From the NCBI GenBank assembly GCA_019236735.1, contig JAFAIM010000019.1:1-64000 (forward strand): DNA of 64,000 bases. Direction: 5' to 3'. The DNA comes from Burkholderiaceae bacterium. Lineage in GTDB: Bacteria; Pseudomonadota; Gammaproteobacteria; Burkholderiales; Burkholderiaceae_F. The notes beneath the pieces were generated by a model. It was not told the origin of the DNA. It did no database searches and saw only the letters and a list, made by a program, of their open reading frames with translations. The stretch's first letter is position 1, and each line of letters opens with the position of its first letter. A program made the position numbers and the translations under genes. Shown here one piece after another: positions 35,152 to 45,129 of this stretch.

Positions 35152-37290
35152 ATGATGATCGTGCGAACTTCGGAACAGTGGCGGGCGCGCTTGCTCGGCG
35201 GCCTCGTGCTCTTCGTGTGGGGTGTGTTCGGCCTTGTCTGCGGCAGCGCGGCCGCCGAGCATCGACTTGCACTCGTGATCGGTAACGCTCGCTATCCGGA
35301 GGTGCCCCTGAACAATCCGGAGAACGACGCGCGCCTGATTGCCAGTACGTTACGGCGCCTCGGCTTCGAAGTCACCGAGCGTGAAAACCTCGGCACGATG
35401 GAATTCCAACGGGTGCTGCGCGACTACGTGCGGCGCCTGCAGGATGAGGACGGGGCGGCCGTCTTCTACTACGCCGGTCACGCCGTTCAGATCGGCGGCC
35501 GCAACTATCTGCTGCCCGTCGATATCAATCTTCGCGACGAGGAAGAAGTTCGCGACGACGCGATCGAGATCGGCGAGCAGTTCATCAAGCGAATCGAGCA
35601 CGCCAAGACTCGCGTCCGCATCGTCATCCTGGATGCGTGCCGCGACGACCCTTATGTTTCGAGCCGCGCGCGCAGCGGCTCGGCCCGCGGAGTGGGCCTT
35701 GCCGAGATGTCGGCGTCGGGAGATCTGATTGCCTTTTCCTCCGCGCCAGGCCAGGCAGCGGAGGACGGACCACCCGGCAGCGGCAGCGTCTACACGCGCA
35801 GCCTGTCGAAGGAGATGCTTGCCGAGGACGTCCAGGTCGAGAAGATGTTCAAGAACGTCCTGGTCGACGTGCTGCGCGATACGCACGACCAGCAGATACC
35901 GTGGATCAACAGTTCGCTGACGGTCGATTTCAGCTTCCATCCGACATCTCGCGCGGCCACGGCCACTGCCACCGCGTCCGCGCACGACGAGGCGCGCCCG
36001 GCGAAGGTGGAGACGGCGCTCGCAGGTGTGCCGGTCCCGACTGCTGCGCGGTCGGATGCGACTCCGCACCCGGAGGTAGCGTGGGATTCCTCGACGCCGG
36101 TCGTTCGCTCCTCGCCGGTGCCGGCGAGCCGTGGCGATCGGATGCTGTCGACAGCATCCGGCCAAGCCGAGGCACTACCTGCGTTCGACGAAGCGGTGAA
36201 GGCGGTTGTCGCCCAACTGATCGAGCGGGCAGGTCCGGACCTCACAGCCGCCGCGAGTCAGGGCGCGCGTTCTGCGCCTCTGGTGGTTGATCCTCTGATC
36301 GACGCTTCGACGGGTTTTCGCACCCGAGCGACGCAAGCGGTCGAGCGGGAACTCCTGAGCGCGCTGCACGCTCGACTTCCGCGCCTAGAGACGGCGGATT
36401 TATCCCCGGAAAACCTGGCGCGGCGACCGCTAATCCTGATCGGAACCGTCACGCCGCTGGACCGTGAAGGCGGAACGTTCGGTGCGCGTACCGCCTATGC
36501 GATCCGCTTGGCTCTGCTGGATCTTCAGCGCGGCATCGTGAGTTCGAGCGCGGCAGCGCGCTCGCGCCTGGAGGGTGCCGACGCGACGCCGACTCGGTTC
36601 TATGGCGAGATGCCCGCATGGGCGCCCGATCCGTGGACCGAGGCATACGCGCGCGCATCCAACGGCGCGACCGCCGGCGCGCCGATCGATCCGGCGTACC
36701 GCGACGGCCTCGCAGTTTCCGCTCTCGTGAGCCCGGCGATCGGCGCGTATGAGGCTGGGCGCCCTCGCGAGGCGCTCGAGGCTTTTGCGAAGGCTCGCAG
36801 GCAGGCCGTTCAACCGCAACTGCGAATCGAAAGCGGCCTGTACCTGGCTGCGACACGTCTGGACCGCGTCGGCGATGCACAGCAGGCGTTCGCCCGGATC
36901 GTTGACCTCGGGTTGGCCCGGGGCCGCCTCGGAGTGCGGTTCCAGTTTCGTCCCGGAGCGACGCAGTTCCTCGACGATGCGCCTGCAAGCTCAGGCTATG
37001 GACTATGGCTTGGCCTCGTCGCGCAGCGTGCGGAAATTCGACGCGGATGTCTCCAGGTCGCAGGCCATACCAGCCGGAAGGGCGACGAGCTGGCAAGCGC
37101 GAGGCTGTCGCTCCTGCGAGCGCAGACGGTGAAGGAGCGGATCGACGCGATCGACCCGCAGATCGCATCGCGAACGGTCGCCGTCGGCAGGGGGTTCCAG
37201 GAGAGTCTGTCCGGATTGGGCACCGACGATGGTCGAGACGCAATCGACCAGCGCGTCGAATTCCGCGTGCTCGATTGCCATCGCAGCTGA
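35152..37290 (+). CDS. Caspase-family (C14-like) protein fused to an OmpA-like C-terminal domain
   Basis: 712 residues; ATG at 35152 or 35155, with GAGGG upstream. A signal peptide ends near SAAAEHR. The caspase domain (about 37-265) has the dyad His110 (YYAGH) and Cys163 (LDACR), and VEKMFKNVLVDVL plus IPWINSSL shared with the first caspase. A 350-residue middle region is Ala-rich with a helical repeat-like part (AYEAGRPREALEAFAKA). The last ~95 residues are OmpA-like (LQVAGHTSRKGDELASARLS, then QRVEFRVLDC). First of the run leading into the type III genes. Periplasmic and peptidoglycan-linked by inference. Confidence 0.88.
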   Translation: MMIVRTSEQWRARLLGGLVLFVWGVFGLVCGSAAAEHRLALVIGNARYPEVPLNNPENDARLIASTLRRLGFEVTERENLGTMEFQRVLRDYVRRLQDEDGAAVFYYAGHAVQIGGRNYLLPVDINLRDEEEVRDDAIEIGEQFIKRIEHAKTRVRIVILDACRDDPYVSSRARSGSARGVGLAEMSASGDLIAFSSAPGQAAEDGPPGSGSVYTRSLSKEMLAEDVQVEKMFKNVLVDVLRDTHDQQIPWINSSLTVDFSFHPTSRAATATATASAHDEARPAKVETALAGVPVPTAARSDATPHPEVAWDSSTPVVRSSPVPASRGDRMLSTASGQAEALPAFDEAVKAVVAQLIERAGPDLTAAASQGARSAPLVVDPLIDASTGFRTRATQAVERELLSALHARLPRLETADLSPENLARRPLILIGTVTPLDREGGTFGARTAYAIRLALLDLQRGIVSSSAAARSRLEGADATPTRFYGEMPAWAPDPWTEAYARASNGATAGAPIDPAYRDGLAVSALVSPAIGAYEAGRPREALEAFAKARRQAVQPQLRIESGLYLAATRLDRVGDAQQAFARIVDLGLARGRLGVRFQFRPGATQFLDDAPASSGYGLWLGLVAQRAEIRRGCLQVAGHTSRKGDELASARLSLLRAQTVKERIDAIDPQIASRTVAVGRGFQESLSGLGTDDGRDAIDQRVEFRVLDCHRS

Positions 37291-37341
37291 CCCGTGAGTC
37301 TTCCGATCCGAACCATCCGTCACGCCGCACGCGAGCCGAAG

Positions 37342-38844
37342 ATGACCAGACCGATGCTGTTCCGCCCGCGACCGGCGCGCGCGCAACTTGTCGCACTCGG
37401 AATTGCGCTGCCCGCGCTGCTTGCCGCCTGCGCCTCGACGGGAGCTGACCGAGCGACCACGCCAGCGCCACACACGGGTCCGACCCGTGCAATCACCAGC
37501 TTCGCCGTTGAGCTGCGATGCATGGACGCTCTGCTGCTCGACTACGGCATTCACGACGTATCGCTCGCGGTCGAACCGGTCACCGACCCGACGCACAGCC
37601 CCGGCACCGGGTCAGCGGATCTGTTCACCCTCCCGCTTTCAGACATGACCCGCAGCAGCCGCGCGATTCGACTCGTCGCGGTGGGTGCCGACGCGTCGCG
37701 ATCCGCCAACACCTTGCGCGGTGCGCTGAGCTTGGCCAACGAGGGCGACTCGGGTACAAGTCTGAGCCTCGACGCGTCCCTGCTCGGACCAGACGCGACA
37801 ATCATCCCCGGGTCGGCCGCGCGCCATTCCGCAATCTTGGAGCGCAAGGGTAGCGCCTACACCGGCAACGGCGAGATCCGCCAGTTCGGTATCGCGTTTG
37901 CGCTGACTTCGACGCCCGCCGAGACGCTTCAACAGGCGTCTCACGCACTTGCCGAGCTCACCGCGATCGAGCAGGTCGGTCGGCTGACGCATGTTCCGTA
38001 CTGGACCTGCCTCGGGGCGGCACCCACCCAGGAAGCGGTCGCCGCCGAGATCAAGGACTGGTACGACGCGCTCGCCGCGCATCCCACGGAGATGATTCGC
38101 TACGTCGAGGATCAACTGCGCACGCGCAACGTTTACGCCGGCCCTGTAGACGGTGCTGTCCATCCGGAGTTGAAGGAGGCAGTCGCACGATATCGCGAAG
38201 CGCTCGGTCTGCCTTCAGAGGCGAAGATCTCGCTCGACTTCTTCAGCGCGTACTTGAGTGCGGATCACCGGCGCGTCGCGACGCGGGTTCCGGCTGCCGC
38301 GCCTGCCGCTGCCGTTCCTGCGCCTGCAGTTCCTGTCCCTGTCGATTCGCCGCCCGCCCCGGAGCTGGTGCCGCCTGCACCGAGCCGACCGCTCGCTCTG
38401 CGACTCACGAAAGAGGGCGATGCCCGTCACCCCGGGCGCACAGACACAGAAACGGTCCAGCTCCTCGTGCGACCGAACCGTGACGCGTACGTCTACTGCT
38501 TCCTGCTGGACGAGGACCGGCACATCGTCCGCTTTTTCCCGAACCGCTTTCAGCCCGAAGCGCGCGTGGCGACGGCAAGTGGCCTGAAATTGCCCGGCAG
38601 GATGCCGTTCGAGATTGCGCTCAACTCGGGCGGAGCCCTGCAGACGGTCGCCTGCTTCGCAACCGAGCACGACGTGTTGGCACGCTTGCCGACGGTGCCG
38701 GGGGCGGAAGACTTCGCGCCGCTGCCGTTCGCAGCGCTGGATGAGGTCCGCGGTGCAGTGCAGGACGCGACCGACGGGGCGTTTGCCCAGGCGTCGCTCG
38801 ATTTGACGCCAAAGTTGAACCGATCCAGTCGATCACGCAACTGA
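37342..38844 (+). CDS. DUF4384-domain lipoprotein
   Basis: 500 residues from ATG 37342; a GTG at 37294 is possible. A lipobox LAAC (Cys30) follows a hydrophobic stretch, so it should be a lipoprotein. A peptidoglycan-binding-like helical segment lies near residues 250-300 (QLRTRNVYAGPVDGAVHPEL). After a Pro/Ala linker the DUF4384 domain occupies the C terminus (VQLLVRPNRDAYVYCFLLDE, then HIVRFFPNRF). DUF4384 proteins commonly neighbour bacterial caspase-family genes. It is 51 bases after the caspase-OmpA gene and 31 before the transglycosylase. Confidence 0.83.
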   Translation: MTRPMLFRPRPARAQLVALGIALPALLAACASTGADRATTPAPHTGPTRAITSFAVELRCMDALLLDYGIHDVSLAVEPVTDPTHSPGTGSADLFTLPLSDMTRSSRAIRLVAVGADASRSANTLRGALSLANEGDSGTSLSLDASLLGPDATIIPGSAARHSAILERKGSAYTGNGEIRQFGIAFALTSTPAETLQQASHALAELTAIEQVGRLTHVPYWTCLGAAPTQEAVAAEIKDWYDALAAHPTEMIRYVEDQLRTRNVYAGPVDGAVHPELKEAVARYREALGLPSEAKISLDFFSAYLSADHRRVATRVPAAAPAAAVPAPAVPVPVDSPPAPELVPPAPSRPLALRLTKEGDARHPGRTDTETVQLLVRPNRDAYVYCFLLDEDRHIVRFFPNRFQPEARVATASGLKLPGRMPFEIALNSGGALQTVACFATEHDVLARLPTVPGAEDFAPLPFAALDEVRGAVQDATDGAFAQASLDLTPKLNRSSRSRN

Positions 38845-38875
38845 TAGGGAGTGCTCCCAGCTCGGAGTCGTCCGT

Positions 38876-39676
38876 ATGGCCTTCTCCCGTAACCGACGCA
38901 CGGCTCGCCACCGCCTGCGGGTCGCAGCGGCAGTGCTCGCTGTAGTGCTCATCGGCGTGACGCTCGACGCTCGCGCCCAGGTATGCAGCGGCGCACTGCC
39001 GAATCCCGGCGCCGTTTCCTCCGGCGAAGCCCACAGATTCGTGCTGATCGAGAGCGGGTGCGAGCTGGCGCCGAGCACGGCTCCCCACGAAGCGGCGCAG
39101 CTGTCGTTGTACGAGCGTGGAACGGCGCCGATCATCATGAGCACACCACCTGCTCCGATGGTGCGGGCGACGCGAGCGCCACTGGCACCCGTACCGGTGC
39201 CCAGCGATCGCGACGTCGAGCGGATCGTATCGGTCGAGCCGGCGGTCATCGCCGCTGCGCGAATCTACGGAATCGATCCCCTGCTGCTGCATGCGATCGC
39301 TCACGTGGAATCGCGCCACCGTGCCGCGGCGGTGTCATCGGCCGGCGCGCTCGGGTTGACTCAGATGATGCCGGCCACCGCGCGGCGCTTCGGTGTCGAA
39401 CACCCGGAGCAGTCGCTCTTCGATCCGGACACGAACCTGCGGGCATGCGCCGCTTACCTGCAAGCGCTGCGCGCCCGCTACGGCAACGACCTGCCGCGCG
39501 TGCTCGCCGCGTACAACGCCGGCGAAGACGCGGTCGACCGTCACGGCGGGGTTCCGCCATATCCGGAAACCCAGGCCTACGTGCGCGACGTCCTCGCCGT
39601 CTACGGCCGTTTGACCGCGACCTTCTCGGTTGCCGGCGACGGAACGCTCGTCACGCGCGGTGACCGCAGCAAATGA
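38876..39676 (+). CDS. Lytic transglycosylase, type III secretion-associated
   Basis: 266 residues. A signal peptide runs to about DARAQV. The SLT domain carries the catalytic glutamate Glu145 (AIAHVESRH), followed by GALGLTQMMPATARRFG and ACAAYLQALRARYGNDLPRVLAAYNAG. Such enzymes (IpgF, HpaH, Hpa2 types) open peptidoglycan for the injectisome. It lies directly before sctV. It is longer than the smallest members of the group because of a ~80-residue N-terminal region rich in Pro. Confidence 0.92.
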   Translation: MAFSRNRRTARHRLRVAAAVLAVVLIGVTLDARAQVCSGALPNPGAVSSGEAHRFVLIESGCELAPSTAPHEAAQLSLYERGTAPIIMSTPPAPMVRATRAPLAPVPVPSDRDVERIVSVEPAVIAAARIYGIDPLLLHAIAHVESRHRAAAVSSAGALGLTQMMPATARRFGVEHPEQSLFDPDTNLRACAAYLQALRARYGNDLPRVLAAYNAGEDAVDRHGGVPPYPETQAYVRDVLAVYGRLTATFSVAGDGTLVTRGDRSK

Positions 39677-39704
39677 GGCAACTTCCTCCCGAATCGGGTG
39701 ATAC

Positions 39705-41639
39705 ATGCCGTTAGCTGCTGCGGGGCGCACCGACGCGCCCGCCGTCGAGAGCGTGTTCGCGCGCTACAGCGACCTGATCCTGGTCGCCGGGGTGGTCGTG
39801 ATCGTCGGTTTGATGGTGCTGCCGCTGCCGATATGGCTGGCCGACCTGCTGGTCGGCACGAACATCTCGATCGGCGTGCTGCTTTTGCTTCTCGCGCTGT
39901 ACATCGCTTCGCCGCTCGAGTTCTCATCGTTCCCGAGCGTGCTGCTGATGACGACGCTGTTCCGGCTGTCGCTATCGATCGCAACGACCCGGATGATCCT
40001 GTTGCACGCGGACGCCGGCCACATCATCGCGACCTTCGGCAAAGTTGTCGCGGGCGGCAACCTGGTCGTCGGTCTGGTCGTCTTCCTGATCATCACCGTG
40101 GTGCAGTTCATCGTCATCGCGAAGGGCGCGGAGCGCGTCGCCGAAGTCGCCGCCCGCTTCACCCTCGACGCGATGCCGGGCAAGCAACTGTCGATCGACT
40201 CGGATCTGCGCTCCGGACTGACCGACAAGGACGAGGCGCGGCGGCGGCGGCGTTTGCTCGAGCTCGAGAGCAAGCTGCACGGCAGCCTCGACGGCGCGAT
40301 GAAGTTCGTCAAGGGCGACGCGATCGCCGGCATCGTGATCATTCTGATCAATCTGCTGGGGGGGCTGGCGATCGGCGTCTTGCAGCAGGACCTCCCGGTC
40401 GGGATTGCAATGACGCGCTACTCGATCCTGACGATCGGCGAAGGCTTGGTCGCGCAAATCCCGGCACTGCTCGGCGCAATGGCCGCCGGGCTGATCGTGA
40501 CGCGGACGACCGACGAGGAGCGCGACCGCCACCTGGGCGACGCGATTCGCAAGCAGGTCACGGCGAAACCGCGCGTGCTGCTCGTCGCCGGGGGCATCTG
40601 CCTGCTGATGTCGATGGTGCCCGGTTTCCCGAAGGCGGTGTTCGTTCTGCTCGGGTTGGTCGCAGCCGTCAGCGGAATCCTGCTGACACCGGCGCTGCGA
40701 GAGCGCATCGCGCGCATGCGGCATCCCGCCTTGCGCGGTCTCGTGCGCCATCTGCAGACGCCCGCGCCGACCACGGCGACGCCGCCGCCGGCGCCCACAG
40801 CCGTCGCACTGTTGCTGCGGGTTCCGTCGGCGCTGCTCGCGGGCAACGCGGCGCAAGCGACCGCAGAGCAGCTGGCCGATCTGCTCGAAGAGATACAGCT
40901 CGACCTGGGCCTTTCGCTGCCGAAGACCCACCTGCATGGGTCGCAAGAAGGCGATGACTGGGAGTTGCTCGCGTTCGATGCGCCGATCGCCCGCGGCCGC
41001 CTCGAGCCGGGAGCCACTGCCGATGCCTTGCGAGAACCCGTGCGGCAGGCGATTCGACGCAATGCGGGGCTCTTCGTCGGCATTCAGGAGACGATGAACC
41101 ACCTTAACCGCGCCTCGAGCGACGTACCCGATGTCGTCAAAGAGGTGATGCGCGCGGTACCGGTGACCCGCATTGCCGAGGTACTGCGCCGTCTCGTCGG
41201 CGAGTCGGTATCGATCCGCAATCTGCGCGAAATCCTAGAAGCTCTGTCCGATTCCGGCGCCAAGGACTCGGCGACACTGCTGCAGAACGTGCGCATCGCG
41301 CTGAGCCGGCAGATCTGCCATCGGGTGGCGCCGCAGGGGACGTTGCGTGCCGTGCTGCCCCGGCCGGAGCTCGCCGCCGAGTTGCGCACGATCCTCGGCA
41401 CCGGCGCTGGCGCACCGGCCGCGGGAGCCGAAGACAAGTTTCGGAGAATCGCGTCCATGCTGGTCGGCTCGATCCGCGCGGGCAACGCGGCCGCCGTTGT
41501 CACCGAGCCCGAGCTGCGAGTCGCGGTCCGCAACATGATCGAAGCCGAGTGCTTCGATACGCCGGTCCTTTCATACCGCGAACTGATCCCAACCCTGCAG
41601 CTCGTGCCTGTGGCACAAGCGCTCGCCGAGGCAGCCTAG
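39705..41639 (+). CDS. sctV: Type III secretion export gate protein SctV
   Basis: 644 residues. The N-terminal ~320 residues hold about eight membrane helices (PLPIWLADLLVGTNISIGVLL) and the FHIPEP-family signature region (TTLFRLSLSIATTR). The C-terminal cytoplasmic domain forms the nonameric ring that receives substrates. It differs from flagellar FlhA by its injectisome context. First core gene of the secretion operon, ending on the base before the sctC ATG. Confidence 0.94.
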   Translation: MPLAAAGRTDAPAVESVFARYSDLILVAGVVVIVGLMVLPLPIWLADLLVGTNISIGVLLLLLALYIASPLEFSSFPSVLLMTTLFRLSLSIATTRMILLHADAGHIIATFGKVVAGGNLVVGLVVFLIITVVQFIVIAKGAERVAEVAARFTLDAMPGKQLSIDSDLRSGLTDKDEARRRRRLLELESKLHGSLDGAMKFVKGDAIAGIVIILINLLGGLAIGVLQQDLPVGIAMTRYSILTIGEGLVAQIPALLGAMAAGLIVTRTTDEERDRHLGDAIRKQVTAKPRVLLVAGGICLLMSMVPGFPKAVFVLLGLVAAVSGILLTPALRERIARMRHPALRGLVRHLQTPAPTTATPPPAPTAVALLLRVPSALLAGNAAQATAEQLADLLEEIQLDLGLSLPKTHLHGSQEGDDWELLAFDAPIARGRLEPGATADALREPVRQAIRRNAGLFVGIQETMNHLNRASSDVPDVVKEVMRAVPVTRIAEVLRRLVGESVSIRNLREILEALSDSGAKDSATLLQNVRIALSRQICHRVAPQGTLRAVLPRPELAAELRTILGTGAGAPAAGAEDKFRRIASMLVGSIRAGNAAAVVTEPELRVAVRNMIEAECFDTPVLSYRELIPTLQLVPVAQALAEAA

Positions 41640-43514
41640 ATGGAGCGCACACAGTCGCCGCGACGCTTGCGAGCTGCCTGGTTTGCGGTGCTGGTGGCCG
41701 CTTCGATCGCGAACGCCGGTCCGCTCCCCAACGGTGCGAGGACCGTCTCGATCACCGCGCGCGAGCAGCCGATTGCGGCGTTCCTGCAGGACCTGTCGGC
41801 CGACGTCGAAGTGCCGATCGCCATCAGCCCGAACGTCACTGGCACCGTCAATGGCACGTTCTCCGGCTCTGCTGCGAAGGTGCTGCACGACGTCGCTCGC
41901 GTCTACAACCTGGTCGGATACTTCGACGGCGCAGTGATGCACGTCGTGCCGGCGAGTGATCTCGCGACCCGGACCTTCGCGGTGCCGCGCACGGTCGCCG
42001 AGCGCGCGCTGCGCGACAGCTACGAGCTCGGGTTGCCCGATGCACGCAACACGGTCCGCACCACCGCCGATGGCGAGTTGGTTGCGTTCGGCACGCCACG
42101 CTTCATCGAGCAAGTCGTGGACTTGATCCGCGCAGCGCAGACCGCGCAGGAGGCAGCCGCCGCGCCGCCGACACCGGGGATGCTTGACTTCCAAGTCTTC
42201 TATCTGCGCTACGCGTGGGCCCAGGATATGACGATGACGATCGCGAACCACCAGATCGTCGTACCGGGTGTTGCATCGATCCTTCGATCACTGGTCGGCG
42301 CGCATGCGACCGGCACAACGGCCCGGGATGTCGCTCTGCGGCCGTCCCAGCCGAAGCTGAAGGGCCAGGGACTGTCCTCGCAGGGCGTCTCAAACGCTCC
42401 CGATGCCACACAACCGCGCAAGGGCGTCGACAAACTGGTCGCTGCGCTCAACAACGTCGCACAGCCGGGCCCACCGGATGCCGCCGACAGCGAGTCCCCA
42501 CCCATGGCGTTCGATCCACGCCAGGTGACGATCGAGGCCGAGCCGCGCTTGAACGCGGTGATCGTCCGCGACACCCCTGAGCGATTGCCGCGCTATGCCC
42601 CGCTGATCGCAGCGCTCGACGTCGAGCCGCAGACCCTCGAGATCCAGGCGACGATCATCGACGTCAACACCGACCGGCTGCAAGAGCTCGGAGTTGCCTG
42701 GAACTGGAGCAACGCGCACCAGAACGTCGGCTTCAGCGGCAGCGTTCCCACAACGGGGACGGGAGGCGTCGCATCGGCAGTGATCGGCTCGCTCCAACAG
42801 TTCGTCGCGAGCGTGCGGGCGCTCCAGAGCGAGGGTGCGGCGCGCGTCGTTTCGAGCCCGCAGGTCGTCACGCTGTCGAACGTCGAGGCCCTCTTCGATG
42901 ACTCCTCGACGTTCTACGTCCGTGTGGCCGGTTCCTACGAAGTGGACCTCTTCGACGTCACTGTCGGCACCACGCTGCGCGTGACGCCACACGTGTTCCG
43001 TGACCACGACGACACGCGGATCAAGCTAATGGTTCAGGTCGAGGATGGCTCGCTGACCGGACAAACGGTCGACCAGATCCCGGTCGTCGCGCGCTCGACG
43101 ATCGATACGCAGGCGCTGATCAATGAGGGAGAAAGCTTGCTGATCGGCGGAATGGTTCGCGAATCGACGTCGTCGAATGTCGACAAGGTCCCCGGTCTTG
43201 GCGACGTCCCTGTGGTCGGCAACCTGTTCAAAAGCCGTACCAATGACAACGGTCGCGTCGAGCGGATGTTCTTGATCACGCCGCGGCTGGCGGCAGCGAG
43301 GGCGAGCGCAGCTGGAACCAGCCTCGTGGCCAGCGCGGGCGCCTCGGCCCCGGCGAAGCGAGCATCGGTAGTTCTGGACTTGGACGCGCTGGCGGTCGCA
43401 CCGGCCGGCGTTGCTGCGGGCACGGGACCCGCGAAGCTCGAAGACGAATTCATTGCGCCGGCACCGCAACGCCCGATATCCACGCTGACGCCCCAGCCGA
43501 CGAGGAGAAACTGA
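41640..43514 (+). CDS. sctC: Type III secretion outer-membrane secretin SctC
   Basis: 624 residues with a signal peptide ending near IANAGPLP. N-terminal N0/N1/N3 ring domains are followed by the secretin core, with VVSSPQVVTLSNVEALF and PVVGNLFKS. Its gate strands and the closing region (VERMFLITPRL) are typical. It multimerises in the outer membrane. The start is directly adjacent to the sctV stop. The 20-30 residues after the core (Ala/Pro-rich) would hold a pilotin-binding tail; no obvious pilotin was found. Confidence 0.93.
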   Translation: MERTQSPRRLRAAWFAVLVAASIANAGPLPNGARTVSITAREQPIAAFLQDLSADVEVPIAISPNVTGTVNGTFSGSAAKVLHDVARVYNLVGYFDGAVMHVVPASDLATRTFAVPRTVAERALRDSYELGLPDARNTVRTTADGELVAFGTPRFIEQVVDLIRAAQTAQEAAAAPPTPGMLDFQVFYLRYAWAQDMTMTIANHQIVVPGVASILRSLVGAHATGTTARDVALRPSQPKLKGQGLSSQGVSNAPDATQPRKGVDKLVAALNNVAQPGPPDAADSESPPMAFDPRQVTIEAEPRLNAVIVRDTPERLPRYAPLIAALDVEPQTLEIQATIIDVNTDRLQELGVAWNWSNAHQNVGFSGSVPTTGTGGVASAVIGSLQQFVASVRALQSEGAARVVSSPQVVTLSNVEALFDDSSTFYVRVAGSYEVDLFDVTVGTTLRVTPHVFRDHDDTRIKLMVQVEDGSLTGQTVDQIPVVARSTIDTQALINEGESLLIGGMVRESTSSNVDKVPGLGDVPVVGNLFKSRTNDNGRVERMFLITPRLAAARASAAGTSLVASAGASAPAKRASVVLDLDALAVAPAGVAAGTGPAKLEDEFIAPAPQRPISTLTPQPTRRN

Positions 43515-43515
43515 T

Positions 43516-44721
43516 ATGGACGGCTCGACACCGAACAGCCATGCATCGCCCCATATCGAGCCCGTGTTTGATTCGATGCTCGACTCTGCGCTCGAGCTGC
43601 GGATCCTCGATGGCCCGCAACGCGGCGCGCGCGCGGCAGTCGAGGCACACGTGTCGTTCGTTGTCGGCGCGCTGCGCGGTGACGACGACGCCGCGGCAAG
43701 TTGCGACATCGTTCTGAACGAGCTGAGAGCAACGAACGCACCGAATTCGCCAGGCCAGGCGCGAGCGCGCGTCACCATCGACCGGCGCGATGCACTCCTC
43801 GAAATACTTGACGGTGAGGTCGAGCTGAACGGCCGTCGTCACGCCGCTGGCAGTCAGCTTGCATGGGCCATCCATTCGCCGCTCAAGATCGGCGGCGCGA
43901 CGATCGCCTTCGGCCGTGCGAACAGCGAGCGCTGGCCCGACCCCGGCAACGCCGGATCGAACGGCGCGCCGGATCCGGCTCCCGCTTGGGCGAGCGTGCC
44001 ACAGCGCCGCGCGCCGCTGCTGCGCCGGCCCGAGGTCTGGCTCGCCTCAATCGGCGCCATCGTGCTGTTGGCCTGCACCGGGTCGCTCTTTGCCGCGCAT
44101 CGGATCGCCGCTCCACCGCCAGCGGATCCGACGCGGCTCGCTGCCGCACTGCGCGACGGCGGGTTTCGCGCAATCAACGCGACAGCCGGTGCGGACGGAC
44201 GGATCGAGCTTCACGGACGTGTCGCCACGCAGGCTGAGCGCACCCGTCTCGACGAGTGGCTTGCGCAGCGTAGTGTCCAACCGCCTGCGCGCCTCGACGT
44301 CGAGGTTGACGAGCAGGTGCTGCGCGATGTGATCGAGGTGTTCCGCGTCAACGGCATTCCGGTCCAGGCACGGGTCGCAACACCGGGCCACGTCGAGGCC
44401 GAGGCCGCCGAGCGCGATGTCGATCGGCTCGCGCGCACCGAGGAGGTGGTACGGCGCGACGTGCGCGGGCTCGACGGGTTGAAGGTTTTCAATACCGTAC
44501 CCGAGGAAGCGTCGGCGCCGCCGGTTGTCGATGACCCCAACAAGCGGATCGCATCGCTGGTGCCGGCGCCGGCTGAAGGCGGCCCCGGCTACGTCGTGAC
44601 GGCCGACGGCGCTCGATACTTCGTTGGCGCGTTGCTGCCTTCCGGTTACCGGATCGCCCAGATCGAGCCGCAACAGTTGCAGCTCGAGCGCGACGGCCAT
44701 CAATCGACATTGAACTTCTGA
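43516..44721 (+). CDS. sctD: Inner-membrane ring protein SctD
   Basis: 401 residues. A cytoplasmic FHA-like N terminus (about 20-130) precedes one membrane helix near residues 173-195 (VWLASIGAIVLLACTGSLF). The periplasmic part has repeated ring-building modules, including GRIELHGRVATQAERTRL and VIEVFRVNGIPVQARV. SctD forms the outer ring of the inner-membrane platform with SctJ. The position after sctC matches the Ysc-type order. Confidence 0.85.
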   Translation: MDGSTPNSHASPHIEPVFDSMLDSALELRILDGPQRGARAAVEAHVSFVVGALRGDDDAAASCDIVLNELRATNAPNSPGQARARVTIDRRDALLEILDGEVELNGRRHAAGSQLAWAIHSPLKIGGATIAFGRANSERWPDPGNAGSNGAPDPAPAWASVPQRRAPLLRRPEVWLASIGAIVLLACTGSLFAAHRIAAPPPADPTRLAAALRDGGFRAINATAGADGRIELHGRVATQAERTRLDEWLAQRSVQPPARLDVEVDEQVLRDVIEVFRVNGIPVQARVATPGHVEAEAAERDVDRLARTEEVVRRDVRGLDGLKVFNTVPEEASAPPVVDDPNKRIASLVPAPAEGGPGYVVTADGARYFVGALLPSGYRIAQIEPQQLQLERDGHQSTLNF

Positions 44722-44760
44722 ATTCATTTGCGCAACCCACACCCGAAAGGAGCAAGACCA

Positions 44761-45110
44761 TGAGCACATACCCCACGACAACCGGCGGCCTGTCCTTGCT
44801 GGCCGCGGTTCCGGCGACGAATACGACGTCGACGAATACGACGAATACGACGAATGCGACGTCGAGCCCGAACAATTCCCCCGATGGCTTTTTCCAAACG
44901 TTGGCGGCGGTCTGGAGCACGGCGCTCAACAACCAGGCCAATGTGATGGAACAGGATGCACAAGCGATGAACACCAGCGCCGACAATTCGCCTGGGTCGA
45001 TCGTCACCATGACGGCCGATTCGCTGATGTTCAGCTTCCTGGCGCAGAGCGCGAGCACGTCGGACAATTCGGCCGGCGACGCGCTCAATACCCTGGCGCG
45101 CAAGCAGTAG
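44761..45110 (+). CDS. Candidate type III needle subunit (SctF position)
   Basis: 116 residues with AAAGGAG ending 8 bases before the ATG. The N terminus is low-complexity, Thr/Asn-rich (TTSTNTTNTTNATS). The C-terminal 72 residues are helical: DAQ at 66-68, then NSPG at 76-79 and a closing LARKQ. The last 41 positions align without gaps to the end of SctI (45130-45531) and to the end of the secreted repeat protein at 54826. Small size, no cysteine and the place after sctD fit a needle or rod component. The Thr/Asn-rich N terminus is unusual for a needle. Confidence 0.68.
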
Positions 45111-45129
45111 CTGCGATCGGAGAGGCGTC

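Noticed and set aside
34901-39704. PIP box / hrp-type regulatory boxes before the type III genes
   Set aside because: No TTCG-N15-TTCG pair was found in the intergenic spaces checked by eye, so Hrp-type regulation cannot be claimed.
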